Of a DNA stretch of 64,000 nucleotides, positions 33,023 to 40,945 are shown one piece after another. A program made the translations under genes and the position numbers. The notes below the pieces were generated by a model, which ran no database searches, was not told the origin of the DNA, and was given only the letters and a program-made list of their open reading frames with translations. How positions within the stretch are numbered: position 1 is the stretch's first letter; each line of letters opens with the position of its first letter. The DNA is from RBG-13-66-14 sp964436465 (lineage in GTDB: Bacteria; RBG-13-66-14), in the NCBI GenBank assembly GCA_964436465.1, contig CAYTCV010000001.1, positions 62,001-126,000 on the forward strand, written 5' to 3'.

Positions 33023-33337
33023 ATGCGCGGATGGATTCCGGTCCTGCTGGTGCTGGCGGTGGTGGTCATGGCCGAGGGAACCGGGGAGCCGGCCTCGGAC
33101 TTCGACACGGCGATTCCGGTCACCACCATCGACGAGGAGTACGCCTACGTCGCCGACCGGGTCTGCCCGGAGTGCGGCGGGGCCTACGCGGTGGCGGAGC
33201 AGTCTCTGGTGTTCGACGACGCCGGCACGCCCTTCGACCTTCTCCATGCCCAGTGCCAGAGCTGCGGCGCTGAGCGGGATTTCTTCTTCGACGTTTCGGC
33301 GCTGCCGTGGTTCTCCGGCGAGTGGGACGGGGAGTAG
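33023..33337 (+). CDS. Exported small zinc-ribbon protein
   Basis: A 104-residue protein with a hydrophobic signal (MRGWIPVLLVLAVVVMAEG). A four-cysteine ribbon, CPECGG then CQSCGAE, is separated by about 30 residues. An exported zinc ribbon is unusual. It has a GGGAG site and starts 14 bases after the large prepilin gene, so it is probably co-transcribed with it. No family recognised. Confidence 0.65.
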   Translation: MRGWIPVLLVLAVVVMAEGTGEPASDFDTAIPVTTIDEEYAYVADRVCPECGGAYAVAEQSLVFDDAGTPFDLLHAQCQSCGAERDFFFDVSALPWFSGEWDGE

Positions 33338-33404
33338 GTTCATCGGCGTTCCGTTAGAGGCTAGTGGCGGATTTTCGCACCCGCCCGATGCTTCCGGTGC
33401 ATAA

Positions 33405-33712
33405 ATGTAGGGCGGGGATTTTAATCCCCGCCGCTTTGTTTACATGGCAGCCATCACCCCTGACCCCTCTCCCACAGGGAGAGGGGGGACCGCTACACCC
33501 CCCTCCCTAGCCCTCCCCCCAAAGAGGGGAGGGGATTGGCGGCAACCCTCGCCCCAAATGTGTTTGCGATGACGTAGGGGCGGGGCTCCGTCCCCGTCCG
33601 TTTTGCCTCTGAATGTAGGGCGGGGAATCCTTTCCCCGCCGCGTCTACCCTCACCCTAGCCCTCTCCCTAGCCCGTAAGCGCGCTTCCCCCCAGAGGGGG
33701 GAGGGGACTTTA
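33405..33712 (+). repeat. Palindromic repeat cluster beside polA
   Basis: It contains three units of the TGTAGGG(G)CGGGG...CCCCGCC hairpin family (about 33405-33434, 33573-33600 and 33612-33643). Interleaved are three units of the CCCTCxCCC...GGGGAGGG family (about 33455-33485, 33500-33535 and 33650-33710). The last unit abuts the polA stop. There is no gene in 33338-33712. Confidence 0.8.
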
Positions 33713-36328
33713 TCAATGCGCGTCGAGCCAGTTCCCCCCGCTCCCCACCTCGACCACCAGCGGCACCTGCAGCTTCAAGAGGCCCTCGCAGGCGTTCTCC
33801 ATCGCCTCCCGCAGAATCCCGCCCACGCGCCCCTTCTCCCCCTCCGGGCACTCGACGAGCAGCTCGTCGTGGATTTGCAGGAGCAGCCTCGCCCCGCAGT
33901 CGCAATCATTCAAGAATTTCTCGGCGCGAATCATGGCCAGCTTGCAGATGTCGGCGGCGGTTCCCTGGAGCGGCGCGTTGAGGGCGGCGCGCTCGGCGGC
34001 CTCCCGGGCCTGGCGGTTGGGCGAGTTCAGCTCGCCGAAGGGCCGCCGTCGGCCGAAGAGCGTCACCGTGTACCCCAGCTCCCGCGCCCGCTCCAGCCCC
34101 GAATCCATCCACTCCCTCACCGCCGGATACTTTGCGAAGTACCCGTCTATGAACGCTTTGGCCTCGTCCCGGCTTATCCCTAAGTCCGACGCCAGGCCGT
34201 ACACCCCCTTGCCGTAGATGAGCGAGTAGTTGACGACCTTGGCGGCATTGCGCTGGTCTTGGCTTACGTCTTTTTTATCGACGCCGAAGATGACGGCGGC
34301 GGTGGCGGCGTGTATGTCGCCCCCGGCGTGGAACGCCTCAAGTAGCCGCACCTCGCCGGAGATATGGGCCAGCAGGCGCAATTCAATCTGCGAGTAATCC
34401 GCGGAAACCAGGACGCACCCCGCGGGGGCGATGAAGGCTTTGCGTATGCGCCGCCCGAGCTCCGTGCGGATGGGGATGTTCTGCAGATTCGGGTCGCTGG
34501 AGGAGAGCCGCCCGGTGGCCACGGCCGCCTGGTGCAGCGTCGTGTGCAGCCTTCCCGAAGCCGGGTCCACCTCGGCGGGGAGCTTCGCCGCGTAGGTGCC
34601 GTCGAGCTTCGCCAGTTGCCGATTTTCGAGGAGCACCGCCGCGATTTCATGTTCGGCCGCCAGTTTTTCCAGCACGTCGCCGGCGGTGGAGAAGCCGGTT
34701 TTCGTGCGCCGGCCGCCGGGCAGCTTCAGCTCGCCGAAGAGCACCTCGCCGGTCTGCTTGGTGGAGGCCACGTTGAAGGGGTGGCCGGCCAGCTCGTGGG
34801 CCCGTTTTTCCAGCTCCTCCATCCGGACGTGCAGCTCGGCGGAGAGCTCCCCCAAAGCCGTAGAGTCTAATAAAAGCCCCCGCTCCTCCACCGCGGCGAT
34901 GACCGGCAGCAGCGGCAGCTCGATTCGCCGGTAAACGCGCTCCAAATCGAGTTCTTTTATTTTCTCTTCCAGGACCGGCTGCAGTTCCAACGCGGCGGCG
35001 GCCCGTCCAGCCAGGCCCTTCAATTCCGAGCCCCCCTCGGCGAGCAGGTCGCCCTGGGCGGATTGAGTCTCCTCACCGGCTGGCCTCTTGCCGAGGTGAG
35101 TCTGGCAGAGCGCGGCCAGGCCCCGTGGCAGGCGGTCCGCTTCCAGCAGCCACCCGGCGAGCATCAGGTCCTCGGGGTGGGAAACTCGCCGGGCGATGGG
35201 CTTCAGGTCGTAGCCGACCGCGGAGATTTGCGCGTCGCCCAGAAGCTCCGCCAGCCAGCCGGGCACCTTGCCGTCGCAGGCCAGTCCGTAGCCGACGCCC
35301 GGTTCCGCGGCCAGGCCCAGGGCCTTGACCCGATAGTGCCGCGCCGGGCCGCTCTCCGCTTCCAAGGCGATTCCCAGCCGCCCGCTTTTGCGAATTTTCT
35401 CGATGAATCCGTCCGGCGGGCCGGTCGAGACGACCTCCAGCCGCGCCTCCGTCCGCTCCACGAGCCCCATGTCCCGGATGACGCCGACGAAGCGCAGGTC
35501 CTGGAGCATTTCCAGCGCGCCGGGCCTGGCCGGGGAAATCACCAACTCGTCCAGCGGCGGAACCGGCGCGTCCTCGGCCAGGCCGACCATTTTCCAGGTC
35601 AACCGGGCATCTTCGATGTGTTCTGATAAATTCCGGCCCAGCTTGCCCGGGATTTCGGCGGCGTGGGCCAGGACCCCCTCCATGTCGGTGAATTTCGCCA
35701 GAAGTCCGGCCGCCGTCTTCGGCCCCACGCCGGGCACACCGGGCAGGTTGTCCGTGGAATCGCCGGCCAGCGCCAGCAGGTCGCGCATTCTTTCAGGACC
35801 GACTCCGTACCGTTCCAGGACGAAGCCCGCGTCGCGCAGGCTCTCCTCCCCCTTGCGGCCGTGGGCGATGTGGACGACCCGCGGGCCGATGAGCTGCATC
35901 AGGTCCTTGTCGTGGGTGAAGATGCGCACGTCGTAGCCCGCGTCGAGGCCCCTCTTAGTCAGCGCGGCGATGGCGTCGTCGGCCTCGTAGCCGGGGGTCT
36001 CCACCAGGGGCCAGCCCAGCAGCGGGAAGAGCCTGCGCAGGAGGTCGGCCTGGGGCCGGAGTTCGGGCGGAGCGGGCGGGCGGTTGGCCTTGTAGGCGGG
36101 GAATATTTCGTCGCGGAAGGTGGGGCCCGGCGCGTCGAGGACGAAGGCGACCCGAGCGGGCCTGTGCCGCTCCAGGAGGCCCAGGAAAACGCGGACGGCG
36201 CCGTAGAGGGCGGCCACGTTCGTCCCGTCCCGCGCCGTCAGCGCCGTCTTGATGGAGTGGAACACGCGGAAGAGGAGGGAGTAGCCGTCCACCAGGAGCA
36301 GGCGGGGCCTGGAGGAGCCTTCGGGCAT
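33713..36328 (-). CDS. polA: DNA polymerase I
   Basis: An 871-residue family A polymerase. The N-terminal 5'-3' exonuclease has LLLVDGYSLLFRVFHS, GYEADDAIAAL and GDSTDNLPGVPGVGPKTA. The middle domain lacks the proofreading acidic motif (RLGIALEAES in place of DTETD), so 3'-5' exonuclease activity is probably absent. Polymerase motifs are A (DYSQIELRLLAH), B (RNAAKVVNYSLIYGK) and C (QIHDELLVECPE). Tyr701 stands where E. coli has Phe762. The ATG at 36328 matches the family start; the frame to 36544 is repeat sequence. Confidence 0.97.
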   Translation of the reverse strand: MPEGSSRPRLLLVDGYSLLFRVFHSIKTALTARDGTNVAALYGAVRVFLGLLERHRPARVAFVLDAPGPTFRDEIFPAYKANRPPAPPELRPQADLLRRLFPLLGWPLVETPGYEADDAIAALTKRGLDAGYDVRIFTHDKDLMQLIGPRVVHIAHGRKGEESLRDAGFVLERYGVGPERMRDLLALAGDSTDNLPGVPGVGPKTAAGLLAKFTDMEGVLAHAAEIPGKLGRNLSEHIEDARLTWKMVGLAEDAPVPPLDELVISPARPGALEMLQDLRFVGVIRDMGLVERTEARLEVVSTGPPDGFIEKIRKSGRLGIALEAESGPARHYRVKALGLAAEPGVGYGLACDGKVPGWLAELLGDAQISAVGYDLKPIARRVSHPEDLMLAGWLLEADRLPRGLAALCQTHLGKRPAGEETQSAQGDLLAEGGSELKGLAGRAAAALELQPVLEEKIKELDLERVYRRIELPLLPVIAAVEERGLLLDSTALGELSAELHVRMEELEKRAHELAGHPFNVASTKQTGEVLFGELKLPGGRRTKTGFSTAGDVLEKLAAEHEIAAVLLENRQLAKLDGTYAAKLPAEVDPASGRLHTTLHQAAVATGRLSSSDPNLQNIPIRTELGRRIRKAFIAPAGCVLVSADYSQIELRLLAHISGEVRLLEAFHAGGDIHAATAAVIFGVDKKDVSQDQRNAAKVVNYSLIYGKGVYGLASDLGISRDEAKAFIDGYFAKYPAVREWMDSGLERARELGYTVTLFGRRRPFGELNSPNRQAREAAERAALNAPLQGTAADICKLAMIRAEKFLNDCDCGARLLLQIHDELLVECPEGEKGRVGGILREAMENACEGLLKLQVPLVVEVGSGGNWLDAH

Positions 36329-36382
36329 GGGGATTCCCCTTTTTGCCCGGATTATACCAGCAATCGGGGCCGGGTGAAGGCC

Positions 36383-36710
36383 GGTTGCGATGACGTAGGG
36401 GCGGGGCTCTGTCCCCGCCCGCCTGCCACCGAGCGCCAAATGTAGGGCGGGGATTCTATCCCCGCCGTTTCTACCCCTCACCCTAACCCTCCCCCCAAAG
36501 GGGGGAGGGGACAGGCGGCAGCCCTCACCCCGGCCCTCTCTCACTGGGAGAGGGAAACCGTTTCGCTGTGTGCCAAATGTAGGGCGGGGATTTTAATCCC
36601 CGCCGCTTAATTCAACGGAAGCCCTCACCCTTAATCCCTCTCCCACGGGGAGAGGGGGATGACTGAACCCCTCACCCCCGCCCTCTCCCCAGAGGGGAGA
36701 GGGGGCCGGT
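36383..36710 (+). repeat. Palindromic repeat cluster upstream of polA
   Basis: Alternating units of both families. GTAGGGGCGGGGCT...CCCCGCCC lies at about 36395-36421, and TGTAGGGCGGGGATT...AATCCCCGCCG at about 36440-36467 and 36577-36605. CCCTCxCCCC/GGGGAGAGGG units lie at about 36478-36510, 36530-36556, 36620-36658 and 36670-36705. There are no genes. The last unit lies 14 bases past the stop of the coiled-coil lipoprotein. Confidence 0.8.
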
Positions 36711-36723
36711 TCACCGCGACGGG

Positions 36724-37139
36724 TCAATCGCCGTCGGTTTCTTCTCCATCGTCTTCGGCGGCGGCGGCCGCGGCGGCGTCACGGGCGGCCTGGGCCTCGG
36801 CCANNNNNNNNNNNNNNNNNNNNNNNNNNNNNNNNNNNNNNNNNNNNNNNNNNNNNNNNNNNNNNNNNNNNNNNNNNNNNNNNNNNNNNNNNNNNNNNNN
36901 NNNTCGTCTTCGGCGGCGGCGGCCGCGGCGGCGTCACGGGCGGCCTGGGCCTCGGCCAGTTCCTTTTCCTTGGCCTCGAGCTGGGCCTTGAGCTCCGCGT
37001 TCTCCGTCTCGGCGGTCTCCACCCGCTCGGCGGCGACCTCCTTCTCCGTCTTGGCCGCCTCGTACTCGCCCAACTCCTTTTCCGACGTGCCGCAGGCCGT
37101 CAGGAGCAGCCCCGGGATAAGCAGGATTAACCACCGCAT
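36724..37139 (-). CDS. Coiled-coil lipoprotein (spans an assembly gap)
   Basis: The signal peptide ends in lipobox LLTAC (Cys16). A charged helical region follows (EYEAAKTEKEVAAERVETAE, then TENAELKAQLEAKEKELAEA), then an Ala-rich stretch, giving a Lpp- or OprI-like coiled coil. The gene is broken by 100 N (36804-36903) with the same 55 bases on both sides. If gap and duplicate are collapsed, the frame reads on as AAAEDDGEETDGD and stops at 36724, giving about 86 residues. Without collapsing, the frame past the gap is meaningless. It lies between DUF3108 and polA. Confidence 0.7.
36749..36958. other. Scaffold gap flanked by a 55-base exact duplicate
   Basis: Bases 36749-36803 and 36904-36958 are identical and face a run of exactly 100 N. 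This is the pattern left when two contigs that overlap by one assembly k-mer are joined by a default-size gap. The true sequence is probably continuous. Confidence 0.9.
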
Positions 37140-37166
37140 CGCCGCCTCCTCGCAAAAAGGTGAACG

Positions 37167-37898
37167 TCAGCCCCGGATGAACTCCTCCAACTCGCACCGC
37201 ACCTCGCCGAACCAGGTCAGGCCGGTGATTTTCACGGGAATCTTGTATTCGTCGGCGCTGACCCAGATGTACACCTGGCCGTGCTGACGGAAGATGCCGG
37301 TCTCCTCCTCCAGCATGGGCTGGACGAGGAAGCACTCGAAGGTGCCGGCCGGAACGGTGACGGTCTCCTTCTTGATGACCTTGACCTTGACGGTTTCGTT
37401 CCGGGTGGCGTCGGCGTAGGGGAAGGATAGCTCGCCGCCGACCCGGATGTCCTGGGCTCGGACGTGGTAGAAGGCGGCCAGGGCGTCGCAGCCGCTGCGG
37501 ATTATACCGTCGCGCACGTCGCCCTCCCGGGTTATTGTGTGGTCCTCCTGGTCGTAGTAGAGCGTCTCGTCGGCCGCGTAGTCACCCTCTACGAGGTGCT
37601 TCTCGTAGCGCCGCGTACCGAGGAGGCTCACGTCGAAGAGGCTCTCGATGTCGTCCTTGACGTAGAAGAAATCGCTGAAGGCGGTGCTCGAGCGCAGCTC
37701 CATAACGAGCTTCAGGCACAGGTGCCCCTCGTAGGTGACCTGCTTGACCACCTTCATAACGCAGATGCCGGCCTTGGTGTCGCCGTAGGAGACGCTGTAG
37801 ATGAGCTTCTCGCCGGGGGCGAAAGGTAAGTTATCCGTGCCGGCGAGGACGGGGAGCGCGAGGGCGACGAGAGCCGTAAGAAGCGCCGTCTTTTTCAT
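37167..37898 (-). CDS. DUF3108 exported protein
   Basis: A 243-residue protein with a signal peptide (MKKTALLTALVALALPVLAG). The family opening is LPFAPGEKLIYSVSYGDTKAG, the middle block is SSTAFSDFFYVKDDIESLFD, and the late block is TVPAGTFECFLVQPML. DUF3108 proteins are beta-rich, often encoded near envelope and lipoprotein genes, with no settled function. It lies 102 bases downstream of the glycosyltransferase gene and 28 bases before the coiled-coil lipoprotein. Confidence 0.85.
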   Translation of the reverse strand: MKKTALLTALVALALPVLAGTDNLPFAPGEKLIYSVSYGDTKAGICVMKVVKQVTYEGHLCLKLVMELRSSTAFSDFFYVKDDIESLFDVSLLGTRRYEKHLVEGDYAADETLYYDQEDHTITREGDVRDGIIRSGCDALAAFYHVRAQDIRVGGELSFPYADATRNETVKVKVIKKETVTVPAGTFECFLVQPMLEEETGIFRQHGQVYIWVSADEYKIPVKITGLTWFGEVRCELEEFIRG

Positions 37899-37999
37899 GG
37901 TGAAGCCTTTCGCGTCGGCCGGTCGCCCCCGTCTACGGGAAGGGGGGTGGGGGCTCCGACGGTTGGCTAAGTATAGCGCTTAGTCGGGCGGGTTTCCAG

Positions 38000-39106
38000 T
38001 CAATCTCCGGGCGCGCGGTCGAGGATTGTGCGGTAGAGGGATTCGTACCGGTCGGCCATGCGCGGGACACAGAACTCGTCCCCGGCCAGGAGCCGGGCCT
38101 TTTCGGCGCAGCGTCGCCGCAGGTCGTCGTCGGCGAGCATCCTCCCCAACGCCGCGGCCAGGGCCGCCGGGTCTCCGGGGGGGACCAGCAGGCCGGTCTC
38201 CCCGTCGCGCACCAGCTCCGGGACGCCGCCCACGTCGCTGGCCACCACCGGAACTCCGGCCAGGAAGGCGTCGATGATTACGCCGCCCAGACCCTCGGAC
38301 AGAGAGGGCACCGCCAGGAGGTCCAGGGCCGGAAGGACGCGCTCGGCTTCGGGGATGAAGCCGGTCAGGACGACTCTCTCCCCGAGGCCGAGGCGGCGGA
38401 TTTTCCGCTCTATGCGCCGCCGGTCCGGTCCCTCGCCGATTAAGAGCAGCCGGTGCCGCTCGTCGAGGGCGCCCCAGCCTTCGGCGATTACCCCCTGCCC
38501 CTTATCCCGGAGGGACAGTGCGCCGATGACTCCCACCCAGAGCGCATCGGCGGGCAGGTCGTACCCGGCGGCCAGCTTTTTCCGAACGGCCGTTCGGTCC
38601 ACGGGGGGAGGCGGTTCGGCGGCGGAGTGGATGGTCGTCAGGCGGTCTTCGGGTACGCCGTACTCGGCCATTCTCCGCGTGATGAACTCGGACACTCCCA
38701 CCAGCCGGGTCGGCCCGGGGGAGAGGAACCGGCGGCGCGTCAGCGGGTCGCGGCGGGGCGGGAAGGCCACCCGGCGCGTCACGACCAGCGGGGGGCCGCT
38801 ATCGCCTATGGTCGCCAGGGCGACGGCGTGTGAGTGGCCGTCGTGGGCGTGGAGTATGTCGAATCCGCCGCTCAGGAGGGCGGAGAGCTTCTTTCGGGCG
38901 GACCGGTCGAAGACGTTGGCGATGGATAGCGGGTGGCAGGTGACGCCCAGCTCCGCGGCCAGCGCGAACAGCCGGCCGTCGGGGGGCGCCGCCAGCTCTA
39001 CGTTAAACCCCCGCCGGCGCTGCTCCCGGATGAGCAAAAAAACCTGGCGCTGTCCCCCGCGCCAGGCGACGCCGGAATCCAGGTGCAGGATTCGGGAAAA
39101 ATTCAT
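38000..39106 (-). CDS. GT4-family glycosyltransferase
   Basis: A 368-residue GT-B enzyme. The N-terminal GGQRQVFLLIREQRRRGF and the AHDGHSHAVAL block bind acceptor. The C-terminal half has VGVIGALSLRDKGQGVIAEG, LLIGEGPDRRRIE and the E-x7-E nucleotide-sugar motif in PSLSEGLGGVIIDAFLAGVP. The ATG at 39106 overlaps the stop of the M23 peptidase gene (ATGA). It is the last gene of the six-gene overlapping operon and probably adds a sugar to a cell-surface glycan. Donor and acceptor are unknown. Confidence 0.88.
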   Translation of the reverse strand: MNFSRILHLDSGVAWRGGQRQVFLLIREQRRRGFNVELAAPPDGRLFALAAELGVTCHPLSIANVFDRSARKKLSALLSGGFDILHAHDGHSHAVALATIGDSGPPLVVTRRVAFPPRRDPLTRRRFLSPGPTRLVGVSEFITRRMAEYGVPEDRLTTIHSAAEPPPPVDRTAVRKKLAAGYDLPADALWVGVIGALSLRDKGQGVIAEGWGALDERHRLLLIGEGPDRRRIERKIRRLGLGERVVLTGFIPEAERVLPALDLLAVPSLSEGLGGVIIDAFLAGVPVVASDVGGVPELVRDGETGLLVPPGDPAALAAALGRMLADDDLRRRCAEKARLLAGDEFCVPRMADRYESLYRTILDRAPGD

Positions 39107-40281
39107 TCGAAGGATAACCCCTCCGAAAGCAGGGTCATGGGGTCCACGGCCCAGGTGGCGAGGCGGACCTCGAAGTGGAGGTGGGGGCCGGTGGCGACGC
39201 CGGTCCGGCCGATGGCGCCGATTTGCTGCCCCGCCTCCACCATCTGCCCTTCGGACACGTTGAGGGCGCTCATGTGGTTGTAGAGCGTAAAGAGGCCGCG
39301 GCCGTGGTCGATGCAGACGAAATTCCCCCGGATGACGAACTCCCGGGCGAATACGACCCGTCCACGGGCGGCGGCGTACACCGGCGTGCCCTCGGGCAGG
39401 CCGCCGAAGTCGGTGCCGATGTGGGATTCGCTCCCGCCGGTGGAGAAGTCCCGCTTCTCGCCGAAGGGGCTCGTAACGTACCCGCCTTCCACGGGCCGCC
39501 GGAATGGACCGGGTTCCCACAGCTGCTCCGGGGTGTAGACCGCCACCGCCTCGTTGACCTGGGCCGACTCCCGCTCGATGGTCTCGGTGTCCAGCTTGCC
39601 CCCCACGCTGGGGGTCAGGACGATGTAGCAGGAGGCGAAGTTGCCCCTGTACACGGTGAGGTCGAGCTCGTCCGTCGTGGAGCGGCCGTAGGCGTCGGTG
39701 TAGGTGACCTCCAGGGGGACCGACCCGGGCTCGGCGAAGAGCCGGCAGGCGGCCAGCGCGCGCCAGCGTCCGCCTTCCGTCGGGTAGAAGTTGAAGGACC
39801 GGTCGAAGAGTTTCCCCACGGCGCCGGCCACCGTTCCCGAGAACTCCGCGTCCAGCGTTATTGGCTGGCCTTGGACGACCCTCTCCGGCGAGACGGTCAG
39901 GCTCTCCAGGGCGGCGGGCGGCAGCTCGATGGTGAACACCCGCCCCACGGCCGCCGCGGAACGGGCCTCGCGGTCCACGGCCACGGCGCTCACCAGTATT
40001 CCGTGCTCCCCCGCGCCCAGCTTGAGCGCTACGAGGGGGACGCGGAACCGGCCGAAGCTCTTCAGCTCCACTGCGGGGAAGCTCACCGGGTAATCGTCCA
40101 CCCGGACTTCCACCTCCCCCAGCACACCCTCCGGGGCCAGGACGGTGAAGGTCAGCTCGCCGTCCCCGGTGAGCACCTCCCCCTCCAGGGGCGTGACCAG
40201 GGTGATTTCCGGGGGCGGAATCTCGAGCTGACAGGCCGCGACGGCGAGAGCCAACAGCGGGATTATTCTTTTAAACGACAA
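39103..40281 (-). CDS. M23-family metallopeptidase lipoprotein
   Basis: A 392-residue lipoprotein (lipobox LAVAAC, Cys17). Residues 25-230 form beta-sandwich (Ig-like) domains. The C-terminal 130 residues are a LytM/M23 domain with HIGTDFGG (H-x3-D) and the GPHLHFEVRL metal motif, so an active zinc endopeptidase cutting peptidoglycan cross-links is expected. Its start overlaps the ABC ATPase gene by 11 bases. M23 next to an ABC ATPase recalls FtsEX-EnvC, but no FtsX-like permease is present. Confidence 0.88.
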   Translation of the reverse strand: MSFKRIIPLLALAVAACQLEIPPPEITLVTPLEGEVLTGDGELTFTVLAPEGVLGEVEVRVDDYPVSFPAVELKSFGRFRVPLVALKLGAGEHGILVSAVAVDREARSAAAVGRVFTIELPPAALESLTVSPERVVQGQPITLDAEFSGTVAGAVGKLFDRSFNFYPTEGGRWRALAACRLFAEPGSVPLEVTYTDAYGRSTTDELDLTVYRGNFASCYIVLTPSVGGKLDTETIERESAQVNEAVAVYTPEQLWEPGPFRRPVEGGYVTSPFGEKRDFSTGGSESHIGTDFGGLPEGTPVYAAARGRVVFAREFVIRGNFVCIDHGRGLFTLYNHMSALNVSEGQMVEAGQQIGAIGRTGVATGPHLHFEVRLATWAVDPMTLLSEGLSFE

Positions 40282-40945
40282 GGCGTCCGTCCTGGAGTTC
40301 GAGGGCCCGGTCGGCCCAGTCGGAGACTTCGGAGTCGTGGGTCACCACGAGGGCGGTGAGCCCCCGGCCTGTGACCTGCGCCCGGATGAGGTCCAGCATC
40401 TCCCGTCCCGTGTTGCGGTCGAGGTTCCCGGTGACCTCGTCGCCCAGGAGCAGCCGGGGCTCGGTGGAGAGCGCCCGGGCCAGGGCCACGCGCTGGGCCT
40501 GCCCGCCGGAGAGTTGGGAGGGGAGGCTCGAGCCCCGGTCTTCGAGGCCCATGTCGGCCAGAAGCTCCGCCGCTTTGTCCCGGGCCTCCTCGAAGGAAAG
40601 GCCGCGCACCAGGAGCGGCACCGTCACGTTCTCCAGCGCCGTCAGATGGGGCAGCAGGTTGTACGTCTGGAAGACGAAGCCCACCTCACGGTTGCGATAG
40701 AGCGCGAGCTCCCCGTCCCCCAGGCCGCCGAGGGACCTTCCCCCGACCCGGACCTCCCCCGCCGTGGGGACGTCCAGCCCGCCGAGGAGGTTCAACAGGG
40801 TCGTCTTTCCCGAGCCCGAGGGACCGGTAAGCGCCACCACCTCACCGGGGAGCACGTCGAAGCTCACGTCGGCCAGGGCGTGGACGGTAACGCCGCCCGT
40901 GTAGTCCTTCGCCAGTCCCCGGACCTGGATGTACGGTTCAGGCAT
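40271..40945 (-). CDS. ABC transporter ATP-binding protein (LolD/MacB/FtsE type), no permease nearby
   Basis: A 224-residue ATPase. Walker A is GPSGSGKTTLLNLLGGLD, the signature is SQLSGGQAQRVALARAL, the D-region is LLLGDEVTGNLDRNTGR and the H-loop is VVTHDSE. Walker B ends LLLGDEVT rather than the usual LLADEPT, a lineage variation. It belongs to the group that pairs with MacB/LolCE/FtsX permeases. None is adjacent; the genes on either side are the cyclase protein and the M23 lipoprotein. The ATG at 40945 overlaps the upstream stop by 8 bases. Confidence 0.9.
   Translation of the reverse strand: MPEPYIQVRGLAKDYTGGVTVHALADVSFDVLPGEVVALTGPSGSGKTTLLNLLGGLDVPTAGEVRVGGRSLGGLGDGELALYRNREVGFVFQTYNLLPHLTALENVTVPLLVRGLSFEEARDKAAELLADMGLEDRGSSLPSQLSGGQAQRVALARALSTEPRLLLGDEVTGNLDRNTGREMLDLIRAQVTGRGLTALVVTHDSEVSDWADRALELQDGRLVV

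Noticed and set aside
33713..36544. Longer N-terminus for DNA polymerase I
   Set aside because: The extra 72 codons lie in palindromic repeats; family homology starts at the ATG at 36328.
36711..36850. Pro/Arg-rich C-terminus of the coiled-coil lipoprotein past the gap
   Set aside because: It is an out-of-frame reading caused by the uncollapsed gap and duplicate.
39103..40945. FtsE-EnvC-like divisome pair
   Set aside because: No FtsX-like permease is adjacent, and the M23 protein is a lipoprotein with Ig-like domains rather than a coiled coil.
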